DNA of 64,000 nucleotides from Brevibacillus humidisoli (GTDB lineage Bacteria > Bacillota > Bacilli > Brevibacillales > Brevibacillaceae): positions 3,925,970 to 3,989,969 of the forward strand of contig NZ_CP087263.1 in NCBI RefSeq assembly GCF_020923435.1. The letters are read 5' to 3'. A model generated the notes under the pieces. It was not told where the DNA came from and ran no database searches. It saw only the letters and a list, made by a program, of their open reading frames with translations. A program made the position numbers and the translations under genes. Shown in pieces: positions 28,092-38,761 of the stretch (position 1 is its first letter; each line of letters starts with the position of its first letter).

Positions 28092-28178
28092 TTGTGTTTC
28101 ACCACCTTGTGTTTACCGGGGGAAGCGGGCTGTCAGTCATGCCCGCTGTTCGGCAAGATATATCGTCATCTGGCAGGC

Positions 28179-29726
<1,548 letters not shown>

Positions 29727-30254
29727 TTATACTTGATGCGCAAAACGTTCCAGCTTGGTCTTCAAGCTGCCATCATACAGACGGTCGCCGATTTGGACCA
29801 CAACGCCTCCGAGAATCGCCGGGTTGACGACAGTCTGAACGCGCAATGTGCGATCCAAAACCTTTCCGAACTGCTCGGCAATCTCCGCCTGTTCCGGCTC
29901 TGACAGCGGTTTCGCCGTAGTCACAACGGCATCAACAATGCCGCGCGCTTCGTTGGCCAACGTAACATAGGCCTTGGCGATATCGCTCAATTGGGATTGA
30001 CGGCCGTTCTCGATCAGAATCAGCAGCAGGTTGAGCGTCTCTTGAGAGAGATGGGCCTGAAACAGGTCGCTGACCAACTGCTTCTTTTCCTCCACGGGAA
30101 TCTGCGGATGAGTCATGACACTGGCAACTTCCTCATTGGTCTGAAGCGTCACAGCAGCCAGCTTCACCTCCGCCTCTACGGCATCAATCAGCCCTCGCTC
30201 ATTTGCCACCTCGAAGAGTGCACGCGCGTAGCGCTTGGCTACAGCTCCACTCAT
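29727..30254 (-). CDS. atpH: ATP synthase F1 delta subunit
   Basis: A 175-residue subunit of the peripheral stalk. The N-terminal six-helix domain (VAKRYARALFEVANERG) docks on top of F1; the C-terminal part has the family signature VVNPAILGGVVVQIGDRLYDGSLKTKLERF. It overlaps atpF by 4 bases (ATGA). Confidence 0.96.
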   Translation of the reverse strand: MSGAVAKRYARALFEVANERGLIDAVEAEVKLAAVTLQTNEEVASVMTHPQIPVEEKKQLVSDLFQAHLSQETLNLLLILIENGRQSQLSDIAKAYVTLANEARGIVDAVVTTAKPLSEPEQAEIAEQFGKVLDRTLRVQTVVNPAILGGVVVQIGDRLYDGSLKTKLERFAHQV

Positions 30255-30754
30255 AAGCGATCCCCTACTTGTTTCAAGAATTGGTCAATATTTGCTTTCT
30301 GCGTCGCTTCATCCAGTTCTTTTTCGATGATCTTGGAAGCCAGCATCACGGACAGACCCGCCATTTGGTCGCGCAATTCTGCTTTCGCTTTTTCCACTTC
30401 GCGGGCCAAATCGGCGCTTGCATCCGCCTTCAGGCGCTCGGAAGTTGCTTTCGCTTCCTCGACGATGCGGGCAGATTCGTCGTTCGCTTGTTTGGTTACG
30501 CGATCAAGAATCTCTTTTGCTTCTAGCCGAGCTTCATCCAGCAGACGGCGTTGTTCTGCCAGCAGCGCCTCCGCTTCCTGCCGGTTCCGCTCTGCCGCCT
30601 CGATTTCATTTGCCACGTGCTGACGACGCTTTTCCATAACGGACATAGCCGGTTTCAGTGCAAACTTGGTGACGAGAAAAATAAGCACCAGAAAGACGAT
30701 CAATTGAAACAGCATTGTCCCTGCTTCAAACGAAATCGCTCCTAAATCGAGCAT
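30251..30754 (-). CDS. atpF: ATP synthase F0 subunit b
   Basis: A 167-residue stator: one N-terminal membrane helix (about 14-33, MLFQLIVFLVLIFLVTKFAL) followed by a long, charged, dimeric coiled coil. I prefer ATG 30754 (MLDLGAIS), which has AAGGAG seven bases upstream; a GTG three codons earlier would leave the SD inside the start. It is 94 bases after atpE. Confidence 0.95.
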   Translation of the reverse strand: MLDLGAISFEAGTMLFQLIVFLVLIFLVTKFALKPAMSVMEKRRQHVANEIEAAERNRQEAEALLAEQRRLLDEARLEAKEILDRVTKQANDESARIVEEAKATSERLKADASADLAREVEKAKAELRDQMAGLSVMLASKIIEKELDEATQKANIDQFLKQVGDRL

Positions 30755-30857
30755 TCGATTCACTCCTTCCTACCTAACAACGATGTTCCCAGTCAAACAT
30801 GCGCTTACAAAAGAGAGGCGAAGGTTGAACCCCCGCCGAAATCGTATGAAAGATACC

Positions 30858-31094
<237 letters not shown>

Positions 31095-31132
31095 TCAAGA
31101 TTTTCAAATAATAGAGATTTTGATCCTTGCCT

Positions 31133-31936
31133 TTAGTGATGGCTCACTTTTTGTGAGATATATACCATCGTCAGCGTCGTAAAGATAAACGCCTGGATAG
31201 CGCCTACAAATACCGAGTAACCCAGCCAAACCGCCAGTGCCGGCGATGCAAACAGCCCTGCAGAGAGCAGGAAGACAATCAGCACCTCACCCGCAAAAAT
31301 GTTACCGAATAGACGAAGCGGGAGCGTAAGCGGTTTAATCACAAACTCCTCCAGCACGTGTATCGGGAAGATTCCGGGATTCGGCTCAAAGTAGTGCTTG
31401 AAGTAGGAACCCGGTCCTTTCTTCAGCCCCAGATAATGAGCGTATAACAAAACGAAAAGCGCAAGAGTGAAGGTAACGCTGGTCGTCGCTGTCGGAGATT
31501 TCCACCAGGCGATGTGGACCGGATGACCCTCAGCCAGTTCATGCTCAATCTCTTCCCGTTTTGCTGTTGCTTGTTCCTCCGTACCGGAAACGGTCAGGTA
31601 CTCCATCAGGTTCTCGCTCACCTCATAGTGAGCTGTGTTCACGTTGAGGATGACACCCAGCTGGTTGCCGATAAAGATGTAGAGGAACAGCGTCAACCCA
31701 AGCGGGACAAACTTAGCTGCGGTTTTTGCATCCATAAAGTTCATCGCAATTCCTTTGACGAACTCGATCACCCATTCCATGAAGTTCTGCGCCCCTCTCG
31801 GCACACCAGCCGTCATGTTGCGCGTCAACCCAAGGATGAGCAGGAACACGATCAGGGAAGTCACAACAATCATGATCATGGTCGGGATATCAAACACCAT
31901 GCCTGCCCACTCAAATCGCAAAGAATAATGACCCAT
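31133..31936 (-). CDS. atpB: ATP synthase F0 subunit a
   Basis: A 267-residue membrane subunit forming the proton half-channels. The essential arginine is in KPLTLPLRLFGNIFAGEVLI, and IFIGNQLGVILNVN and AIQAFIFTTLTMVYI mark the other conserved helices. A loop rich in charged residues (SGTEEQATAKREEIEHELAEG) between early helices is longer than in B. subtilis AtpB. Confidence 0.97.
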   Translation of the reverse strand: MGHYSLRFEWAGMVFDIPTMIMIVVTSLIVFLLILGLTRNMTAGVPRGAQNFMEWVIEFVKGIAMNFMDAKTAAKFVPLGLTLFLYIFIGNQLGVILNVNTAHYEVSENLMEYLTVSGTEEQATAKREEIEHELAEGHPVHIAWWKSPTATTSVTFTLALFVLLYAHYLGLKKGPGSYFKHYFEPNPGIFPIHVLEEFVIKPLTLPLRLFGNIFAGEVLIVFLLSAGLFASPALAVWLGYSVFVGAIQAFIFTTLTMVYISQKVSHH

Positions 31937-32028
31937 GTTTTCACCCCTTTCTGCCGAATAAATCGTAAATCAGATGTGTGGTTTCCCCGAAAATGGGGTA
32001 TCAGAAGGAAAAGTGGACTGCACTATCG

Positions 32029-32397
32029 TCAAAAGGAGCGGATTAGAAACGTAACAACACTTAGCAGTTGGATGAGGAACAATCCGATCAGCACCCCTGA
32101 CAGGACAAAGTACTGAGGAAATGCGATCGTACAGTATATGGCCATGCTGGCAATCAAAAAGCGCTGCAGCATCCCGGTTCCCCTCGCACGGATGCGCGGA
32201 TCGACCGCCGCTTGTCCTACCCTCCAGGTCTTGGCGAACAGAACAGCGCCGTTGATCGTGCTGCCGATCATCCCGAGGAACAGGCTTTGCAAAAAAACGC
32301 GAGAACCAGGCAATGCAGCCCAGAGGATCGCCACCACTGCCAACGAGAGAAATGCATACATAAAGACCAAACGCATTTGAGTTGAAAAGGTTTGCAT
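32029..32397 (-). CDS. atpI: ATP synthase subunit I
   Basis: A 122-residue protein with four membrane segments, the size and layout of AtpI, which helps c-ring assembly and magnesium uptake in Bacillus. The ATG at 32397 (MQTFSTQMRL) follows AGGGG at good spacing. It lies 10 bases after atpZ and 92 bases before atpB. Sequence conservation is weak, as usual for the family, so the call rests mainly on position and membrane pattern. Confidence 0.8.
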   Translation of the reverse strand: MQTFSTQMRLVFMYAFLSLAVVAILWAALPGSRVFLQSLFLGMIGSTINGAVLFAKTWRVGQAAVDPRIRARGTGMLQRFLIASMAIYCTIAFPQYFVLSGVLIGLFLIQLLSVVTFLIRSF

Positions 32398-32407
32398 CGC
32401 AGGACCC

Positions 32408-32623
32408 CTATAAGTACGAGCGTATGAGCAAGTATACACTGTATACGCCTGCGGCCAATCCTGCGAGTATCCCGAGCAGCATCAGCCACGGATCTGTCTG
32501 CAGCCAGCTGTCCAGATAACGGCCCAGCCAAAACCCGGCCATCACGGAGATAGCCAAGTCAACACCGATCACACTCACCAGGGCAATGGCCTGCCACGGG
32601 TTATCTAGTTTCGGTTTTGGCAA
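32408..32623 (-). CDS. atpZ: AtpZ/AtpI-like small membrane protein
   Basis: A 71-residue protein with two membrane helices (DNPWQAIALVSVIGVDLAISVMAG and DPWLMLLGILAGLAAGVYSVYLLI) separated by FWLGRYLDSWLQ, the signature of AtpZ. AtpZ and AtpI together are proposed to form a cation channel supporting the synthase. The start is TTG at 32623, with AAGGGGAG seven bases upstream. That site can pair with CTCCTTTT just before it in an 8-bp hairpin. First gene of the operon. Confidence 0.8.
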   Translation of the reverse strand: MPKPKLDNPWQAIALVSVIGVDLAISVMAGFWLGRYLDSWLQTDPWLMLLGILAGLAAGVYSVYLLIRSYL

Positions 32624-32682
32624 ACAGATTCTCCCCTTCCACAAAAGGAGAGGGCAGGCAGAAATGCCAATTGCCCTCATCC

Positions 32683-32712
32683 ATATTAACGTTGGTTTAT
32701 TCATGTTGTCAA
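32683..32712 (-). promoter_or_regulatory. sigma-A promoter of the atp operon
   Basis: Perfect -35 TTGACA (32707-32712), 18 bases, TAATAT (32683-32688, 4 of 6). The start is about 55 bases before atpZ. The leader contains GAGGGCA and TGCCCTC arms and then the hairpin covering the atpZ ribosome binding site. Confidence 0.7.
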
Positions 32713-32788
32713 CTTGCCTGCTTTACTGTACACAAACCGTTCACAATTGCTTGCAAAACAGGCTCGTTCCATGAGTTTAAGTGGCTTG

Positions 32789-33979
32789 TCACAGCCTTTC
32801 CACGATACTGGCCACACCTAATCCACCGCCGATGCAGAGTGTCGCTAATCCATATTTTGCCCCATCCCGTTTTTGTAATTCATGGATCAGGGTGACAAGC
32901 ACTCTGGCACCGCTGGCACCAATCGGGTGACCCAATGCAATCGCTCCGCCGTTCACATTTAGTTTGCTCCGATCAATACCCAGATCTTTGCCAACGGCCA
33001 GTGATTGGGCTGCGAATGCTTCGTTGGCCTCGATCAGATCGAGCTGTTCCAAAGAGAGTCCCGCTTTCTCCAACGCACGCTTGGTGGCTGGAACCGGACC
33101 GATCCCCATGATCTTGGGGTCGACGCCGGCACTCGCATTGGACACCAGGCGGACCAACGGTTTGACACCCAGTTCGTCTGCTTTTGCGCGGGACATCAAC
33201 AGCAGAGCGGCTGCTCCGTCATTAATCGCTGAAGCGTTGCCCGCCGTAACTTGGCCGTCCTTTTTAAAAGCAGGCCGCAGTTTAGACAGGGAATCAGCCG
33301 TGATCCCTTCGCGCGGTGTTTCATCAACTTCAAACAGTACAGGATCTCCTTTGCGCTGCGGCACCGGAACCGGCACGATCTCATCTTGAAAGCGTCCTTC
33401 CGCAATCGCCTGCAGTGCTTTTTGCTGGCTCCATGCAGCAAACTCGTCTTGTTCCGCTCTCGTCAGATTGTACTGTTCACATATGTTTTCTGCGGTAATC
33501 CCCATGTGGTAGTCGTTAAAAGCACACCACAGGCCGTCGCGGATCATCGAGTCCACGACCTTCTGATCACCCATGCGGTATCCCTCGCGAGCGCCCTCCA
33601 GCAGGTAAGGAGCCTGGCTCATGTTTTCCATGCCGCCAGCCAACACCACATCAGCATCACCCAACAGAATCGACTGGGCTGCCAGATGGACCGCTTTTAA
33701 CCCTGATCCGCACACCTTGTTGATCGTCATCGCCGGAACTTCCTGAGCCAGACCCGCCTGAATCGCCGCCTGTCTTGCTGGATTCTGTCCCAGACCGGCT
33801 TGCAGGACGTTGCCCATGATCACTTCATCCACCTGTTCTTTGGCAACACCTGCCTTCTGCAATGCAGCCTCCAGCACCACCGCTCCCAGTCTGGTGGCGG
33901 CTACAGTCGAAAGAGAACCTTGAAACTTTCCGATTGCGGTCCGCACCGCACTGACAATGACCACTTCCCGGTTGCTCAT
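32789..33979 (-). CDS. acetyl-CoA C-acetyltransferase (thiolase)
   Basis: A 396-residue thiolase. The nucleophile C90 lies in [20 protein letters not shown], the second active-site motif is [21 protein letters not shown] with the catalytic His, and the C-terminal CIGGGLG holds the proton-donor Cys. It condenses or cleaves acetoacetyl-CoA; degradative and biosynthetic roles cannot be told apart from sequence. AAGGAGGG precedes the ATG. No other fatty-acid genes flank it, and no terminator is clear before the atp promoter. Confidence 0.93.
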   Translation of the reverse strand: MSNREVVIVSAVRTAIGKFQGSLSTVAATRLGAVVLEAALQKAGVAKEQVDEVIMGNVLQAGLGQNPARQAAIQAGLAQEVPAMTINKVCGSGLKAVHLAAQSILLGDADVVLAGGMENMSQAPYLLEGAREGYRMGDQKVVDSMIRDGLWCAFNDYHMGITAENICEQYNLTRAEQDEFAAWSQQKALQAIAEGRFQDEIVPVPVPQRKGDPVLFEVDETPREGITADSLSKLRPAFKKDGQVTAGNASAINDGAAALLLMSRAKADELGVKPLVRLVSNASAGVDPKIMGIGPVPATKRALEKAGLSLEQLDLIEANEAFAAQSLAVGKDLGIDRSKLNVNGGAIALGHPIGASGARVLVTLIHELQKRDGAKYGLATLCIGGGLGVASIVERL

Positions 33980-34112
33980 CGCGACACCCTCCTTGGCACA
34001 TGATAGCGTTTTCTTACTACCTGATTCTGCTTACCACTGGATGTTTCCTGCTCCCTGTTTTTGTCGCAGCCTCCCAAGGTAATGGTACCATGCCACAGTT
34101 ACAACTCTTCTA

Positions 34113-34631
34113 CTATAAAATTTTCTGCACGTCGCCACTGCTGGGATTTACAACAAACCAGCCGTATGACCGCGTGTAGGAATCCCCTGTCGAGAAGTTG
34201 TTGACGTATTCAGAATAAACATGAATCACATAATGGCCGTTTTCATTCGTATGATGATACTCGACGATGGCGTTGGGAGGAAGTTGTTGGCTGTTTAGTT
34301 GGCGGACCAGTTCAACTGCCTGCAGCTTGGACAACATTTGAACGGAGGGTAGTTCACCGATGTAGACGGATGCGGTTTTGGCATCGTAGATCACGGATTC
34401 GCCCAGATTTTCGGCGATGAACCGAAGCGGTACGTAGTTGGTGTTTTTGTAGAGGAAGCTCTCATGACCTTCGGGCGGCGATTTCGGAATTCCATCAAAA
34501 TAAAACGTGGTCGGCATTTGGACGACATCAAGGCTGAGCACCTTGCTGGCGGAAGCATAGGCCATCCCGGCAAACAGGACCGATCCGATGCAAACGCCGC
34601 TGACAAACGATTTTACATGTAATTTTCCCAT
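34113..34631 (-). CDS. secreted stalk-domain (copper amine oxidase N-like) protein
   Basis: A 172-residue exported protein. The N-terminus is a signal peptide (about 1-28, VCIGSVLFAGMAYASA). Residues 40-95 match the stalk domain, with YVPLRFIAENLGESVIYDAKTASVYI. The C-terminal half (LQAVELVRQLNSQQLP, then NENGHYVIHVYSEY and a final YGWFVVNPSSGDVQKIL) resembles PepSY-like small domains. Stalk domains are common in surface and spore proteins of Paenibacillaceae; the function is not known. The gene seems monocistronic, 133 bases before the thiolase. Confidence 0.75.
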   Translation of the reverse strand: MGKLHVKSFVSGVCIGSVLFAGMAYASASKVLSLDVVQMPTTFYFDGIPKSPPEGHESFLYKNTNYVPLRFIAENLGESVIYDAKTASVYIGELPSVQMLSKLQAVELVRQLNSQQLPPNAIVEYHHTNENGHYVIHVYSEYVNNFSTGDSYTRSYGWFVVNPSSGDVQKIL

Positions 34632-34859
34632 TTCACTTTCCCCTCATAGTCTATTTGTGTCTATCTTTTTATAATCAAGAAGTATTATGTCAAAAAATAT
34701 CGAATGGAAAAATCGGACAAGAGTAGTAGGAAATAGTTCCCAATAAATCCGTTCCGATGCAATCGTTCTGTGCCAAACTGCCCGTAAGAGGTACTTCACT
34801 TCGTTACTTGCTTACCCTTATTAACATGCGAGTTTTTCCTAATGTCGAACAAAAGGGGT

Positions 34860-34936
34860 GGGCAAAAAGAAAAACAGGTTCGCTCCGACTCTGTAGGCAC
34901 TGCCAAGGCTTTCGCTTACGCTGTTTTTTTTCTTCC
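34860..34936. repeat. intergenic hairpin repeat, short copy
   Basis: A 77-bp element with A-rich and T-rich ends in inverted orientation (AAAAAGAAAAACAG at the left, CTGTTTTTTTTCTT at the right). Its core TCCGACTCTGTAGGCACTGC continuing to TTTCGCT (34884-34916) is identical at 32 of 33 bases to part of the larger element at 55686-55903, as is the left end. It lies downstream of oppC. The remaining 34632-35053 holds the opp terminator and upstream sequence of the stalk-domain gene. Confidence 0.8.
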
Positions 34937-35009
34937 GTAACGTTTGATTTTCGCCCAGCGTGTTGACGATGCCAAAGATTGGTGACTCACGATCATCATT
35001 TCTAGTTGT

Positions 35010-35047
35010 ATAAAAGCAAACGGTTCCCCCATATAAGGAGAACCGTC
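35010..35047 (-). terminator. intrinsic terminator of the opp operon
   Basis: ACGGTTCTCC pairs with GGGGGAACCGT (35020-35046) with a 6-base loop, followed on the minus strand by TTTGCTTTTATAC. It lies 8 bases past the oppC stop. Confidence 0.85.
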
Positions 35048-35053
35048 TTCTGC

Positions 35054-35971
35054 TCACCGTTGCGATTTGGGGTTAAACGCATCCTTTAACCCTTCACCGA
35101 CGAAGTTGATCGCAAGAATCGTCAGGGTGATCAGCGTCCCTGCAGGGGCCCATACCCACCATTGATTGCGGATCACCTCCGGGGAGATGGCATCCGACAT
35201 CATGTTGCCCCAACTGGGAACATTCGCTTGCACCCCAAAACCGAGAAAGCTGAGTGCCGTTTCCACCGCGATCATCGTCGCGACCAGGTAGACGAACTGC
35301 ACGATAATCGTGGAAACGACGTTGGGCAGCAGGTGTTTGACAATCACCTGCAGCGGCGTGCAGCCGATGGAGACGGCACTTAAAATGTACTCGTTCTCCT
35401 TCTCGGCAAGCACTTTGCTTCTCACCAGCCGGGCGGTAGAACCCCAGCTCAGCGCACTAATCACCAGGATCAGCGTCAGGACTCCTGAACCTTGAAAGAT
35501 CGCACTGAACACAATCACAAACAGCAGCAGCGGGAAGTTGAGGATAAAGTCGGTGAAACGCATCAGCAGATTATCCGTTTTTCCGCCGAAGTAGCCGGCG
35601 GTCGCTCCAATCACGGTACCCGCCAGAATGACCAGCAGCGAGATGGATAAGCCGATGGTCAAAGAAACCCGGCCACCGTACAGCAGGCGGGTGTATACAT
35701 CCCGGCCGCCTTTGTCCGTCCCCAACCAATGTTCGGCACTCGGCGCCTGATTGATTTGACGAATGTTCAGCTTGGTCGGGTCTTCTGTCGTCACATAAGG
35801 TGCGAGAAAAGAGAGCGCTGCAGTAACGATGAGAAATGCCAATCCGGCCATCGCCAACCGGTTGCGCAGAAACTTTCTCCTGGCGATCATCCAAGGGGAT
35901 GGACTTTTGGACGGAGCTATGTTTCGTGGTACGTCAGGTTGTTCTCTCACGGGTATCGGCTGCACCATCAT
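35054..35971 (-). CDS. oppC: oligopeptide ABC transporter permease OppC-type
   Basis: A 305-residue permease with a cytoplasmic N-terminal region, an OppC_N helix (about 38-58) and the BPD_transp_1 domain with five more helices. The coupling loop motif is EYILSAVSIGCTPLQVIVKHLLPN, which contacts the ATPases. HWLGTDKGGRDVYTRLLYGGR is the OppC/DppC signature. Last gene of oppDFABC, 5 bases after oppB. Confidence 0.93.
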   Translation of the reverse strand: MMVQPIPVREQPDVPRNIAPSKSPSPWMIARRKFLRNRLAMAGLAFLIVTAALSFLAPYVTTEDPTKLNIRQINQAPSAEHWLGTDKGGRDVYTRLLYGGRVSLTIGLSISLLVILAGTVIGATAGYFGGKTDNLLMRFTDFILNFPLLLFVIVFSAIFQGSGVLTLILVISALSWGSTARLVRSKVLAEKENEYILSAVSIGCTPLQVIVKHLLPNVVSTIIVQFVYLVATMIAVETALSFLGFGVQANVPSWGNMMSDAISPEVIRNQWWVWAPAGTLITLTILAINFVGEGLKDAFNPKSQR

Positions 35972-35976
35972 CCCCC

Positions 35977-36942
35977 CTATTCAAGCCGGATTCGTGGGTC
36001 GACGATCCCGTACAGCAGATCGGCGATCAGATTGCCCACCAGTGTCATGACGGATAGCATCATCGTAATCGTCATCACCACCGAGTAATCCCGGTTGCTG
36101 ATGGAGTCGATAAACAGCGAGCCTACCCCTGGATAGACGAAGATCCGCTCCGTCACCACCGCCCCGCTGAGCAGCACCCCGATATCGATGCCCAGAAACG
36201 TGACGATGGGAATCAGCGAGTTGCGCAAGATATGCCGGTTGTAGACCAGGTTTTCCCTCGTTCCCTTTGCTCTGGCCGTTCTCACGTAGTCTTTGCGGCT
36301 GCTCTCAATGATGTCATTGCGCAAAAACTGCGTGTACTGCGCCGTTTGAACAAGCCCCAGACAGAACGCAGGCAAGATGGCATGCTTCAACCGATCCAGA
36401 AAAGACGACAGCCAGTCATCTCCTGCCCCAACGCTGATCGTGCCGCTGGCTGGTACCCAACCGAGAAGAATGGCAAAGATGTAAATCGCCACAATCGCCG
36501 CGAAAAAAGAGGGGACGGCATACGCGATGTAGTTGAGAGCCATCACCAGATTGTCCCCGAGCGTGTATGACTTGCGGCCGGCGTAGATGCCGGCGGCAAA
36601 AGCGATGGCGTACGTAATCAACAAGGAGAGCAGCGCCAAAAAAATCGTGTTGGAGAGTCGGTGTCCCATCAGCTGGGACACCGGCATTTTATGAATAAAA
36701 GACTCGCCAAAATCACCCTGGAGCACGCCTGAGATCCAGCGCAGGTACTGGACGTGAATCGGATCGTTGTACCCTAGTTTTTCTCTCATCTCGGCTAGGT
36801 ACTCCGGTTTGACATTGGTCGGATCGATTCGGCCCGTCAGAGCGTCCCCCGGCATCATCTTTGCCAGGGAAAACACCACGATCGAGATCAGAAAAAGGAG
36901 GGGAATCATACCTACCAATCGCCTCAGTGTGTACGTGAGCAT
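35977..36942 (-). CDS. oppB: oligopeptide ABC transporter permease OppB-type
   Basis: A 321-residue permease with six membrane helices: an N-terminal helix LVGMIPLLFLISIVVFSLAKMMPGD, then the transporter core and the coupling motif KDYVRTARAKGTRENLVYNRHILRNSLIP. It pairs with OppC to form the membrane channel. It lies 33 bases after the binding-protein gene. Nickel or dipeptide permeases share the fold, so the substrate class comes from the operon as a whole. Confidence 0.93.
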   Translation of the reverse strand: MLTYTLRRLVGMIPLLFLISIVVFSLAKMMPGDALTGRIDPTNVKPEYLAEMREKLGYNDPIHVQYLRWISGVLQGDFGESFIHKMPVSQLMGHRLSNTIFLALLSLLITYAIAFAAGIYAGRKSYTLGDNLVMALNYIAYAVPSFFAAIVAIYIFAILLGWVPASGTISVGAGDDWLSSFLDRLKHAILPAFCLGLVQTAQYTQFLRNDIIESSRKDYVRTARAKGTRENLVYNRHILRNSLIPIVTFLGIDIGVLLSGAVVTERIFVYPGVGSLFIDSISNRDYSVVMTITMMLSVMTLVGNLIADLLYGIVDPRIRLE

Positions 36943-36975
36943 CGTCGTTTCCCCCTCTCTGCCGCATGCTTCAAT

Positions 36976-38727
36976 CTAATCGGTCACGTACCACTTGTGC
37001 GAATACAGGTTGTTGGCGAACGAGTTGGTATGGACGCCCTGCAGCCGCTTGTTGATCACGTTGATGTCTTTGCGCGAGTACAGGAAAATCATCGGCACTT
37101 CTTCGTTGACCAGCTTCTGCCATTTAATATAGACCTGTTTCCGGTATTCTGGGTCAAATGCTTTTTCACCGATTCCCTCTTCGATCAACCGATCGGATTC
37201 TTCATTGTACCAGCGAGGGAGGTTCCAGATATCTGTGCTCTTCCACAGTCCTGTCGGATCAGGGTCGCTGGCCAAGGCCCAGGCACCAGCAAACAGTTCA
37301 ACAGATGGGTCGTCGTTGTCGATCATGTCGTAGAACAGGTTAAACTCTTTGAGTGAACCGCCGTTCAAGCTGGCGTCGATGCCGACGTCTCTCAGAAACT
37401 GAATCGTCGCCTGTGCCCGCGGTTCCGATACCTCGGTACCCGACATGGCATGAAGTGTGACGGTAAACTTCTTACCCTCGGGATCTTCGCGCATCCCATC
37501 ACCGGTCACGTCCTTGTACCCAGCCTCGTCAAGCAGCTGCTTCGCCTTTTCAGGATTATACTCGTACGGTATTAGTTCGGACTCGGGAGCTTTAGCCCAG
37601 CTCACCGTCGGCATCGGCGCCTGGATCAAAGTACCTTTGCCGTTTTCAAAAGCGTCCAGCATTGCTTGCCGATCAATCGCATAGTAAAAAGCCTGGCGCA
37701 GTTTCTTGTTTTGAAACTTGGGATTGTCCATGACCACTTTTTCCTGCGCTTTGTCCCAGTGTCCAAAGTCAAAGCCGATGTAGGCGTAGCCCAGTTCGTC
37801 TTCCTCTTTGATGTAGACGTTGTCCAGCTTCTCCACTTCTTTCACCTGACTTCGCGGAACGTCGGTCATGTCGATCTCGCCGTTTTGCAGCAGACTGGTA
37901 GCCAGGGCACCATCTATTACCTTGTAGACGATCCCGTCAAGGTACGGCTTGCCTTGCCAGTAGTCGTCAAAGCGTTCCAACTCGACAAACTCACCCGGCT
38001 GGATGTTCTTCACTTTAAACGGTCCCGTCCCAATCGGCTTCTGGCGCACTTGCGGTGCGTTTTGCAGGTCTTTGACCGCTATGCCCTCGTAGTATTTTTT
38101 AGGCATCGGGTATGCCCAGAGGTTGTCGATCGTGTTGACCGCTGCCTTCTTCATTTTGAGCTCAATGGTATAAGGATCGATCACCTTGATGCCGGAGATT
38201 TCAGATGCTTTCCCTTCGTGATACTCCTGCGCCCCTTCGATCATCTCGACATTTGAGTAGCGAGGACCAGTGTAATCAGGGTGGGCGATTACCTCCAGAG
38301 CGTATTTCCAATCCTCTACGGTCAACTCATCACCGTTGTGCCACTTGACACCCTTTTTAAACGTAAAGGTAAAGGTTTTATGGTCTTCCGATTCTGTCCA
38401 TTCCGCAATATAAGGATAGACACGCAGGTCGTCGCCCGTATTAAACAGCGGGTCCATCATAAAATAGAGAATCTTGTCGTCGTCGACGCCTTCGTACAGC
38501 CCGCGTTCCAGCAATCCTTTAAAAGGTATGTTAAATCCATAGGTGACGGTACCCCCATACTTGGGTTCGCTGCTTGGCGGCTCCGTATCGCTCTCAGATG
38601 GCGTAGTGGTTTCCGTTTGATTATTGCCTTGACCGTCGCCATTCGTCGCCGGTTGGCTGCTGCAGCCGCTGATGGCAAGACCAAGTGCCAGCAGCAGCGA
38701 CAATATGATCGAATTGGTTTTCTTCAC
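36976..38727 (-). CDS. oppA: oligopeptide-binding lipoprotein OppA-type (SBP_bac_5)
   Basis: A 583-residue extracytoplasmic solute-binding lipoprotein. The lipobox LAISGC places the lipidated cysteine at C22, followed by a Ser/Thr/Glu-rich linker (to about 55). Family 5 landmarks are WTESEDHKTFTFTFKKGVKWHNGDELTVEDW and RQAFYYAIDRQAMLDAFENGKGTLIQAPMP. The length fits oligopeptide rather than dipeptide or nickel binders. It lies 34 bases after oppF and is the third gene of oppDFABC. Confidence 0.93.
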   Translation of the reverse strand: MKKTNSIILSLLLALGLAISGCSSQPATNGDGQGNNQTETTTPSESDTEPPSSEPKYGGTVTYGFNIPFKGLLERGLYEGVDDDKILYFMMDPLFNTGDDLRVYPYIAEWTESEDHKTFTFTFKKGVKWHNGDELTVEDWKYALEVIAHPDYTGPRYSNVEMIEGAQEYHEGKASEISGIKVIDPYTIELKMKKAAVNTIDNLWAYPMPKKYYEGIAVKDLQNAPQVRQKPIGTGPFKVKNIQPGEFVELERFDDYWQGKPYLDGIVYKVIDGALATSLLQNGEIDMTDVPRSQVKEVEKLDNVYIKEEDELGYAYIGFDFGHWDKAQEKVVMDNPKFQNKKLRQAFYYAIDRQAMLDAFENGKGTLIQAPMPTVSWAKAPESELIPYEYNPEKAKQLLDEAGYKDVTGDGMREDPEGKKFTVTLHAMSGTEVSEPRAQATIQFLRDVGIDASLNGGSLKEFNLFYDMIDNDDPSVELFAGAWALASDPDPTGLWKSTDIWNLPRWYNEESDRLIEEGIGEKAFDPEYRKQVYIKWQKLVNEEVPMIFLYSRKDINVINKRLQGVHTNSFANNLYSHKWYVTD

Positions 38728-38761
38728 TATGATTTACCCCCTCATATCTTTTGTTGCCGTG

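Noticed and set aside
34757-34966. Plus-strand frame resembling another at 55637-56137 (shared KRKTGSLR and HCQGFR)
   Set aside because: The similarity is explained by the shared non-coding repeat element; the frames differ outside it and lack start signals.
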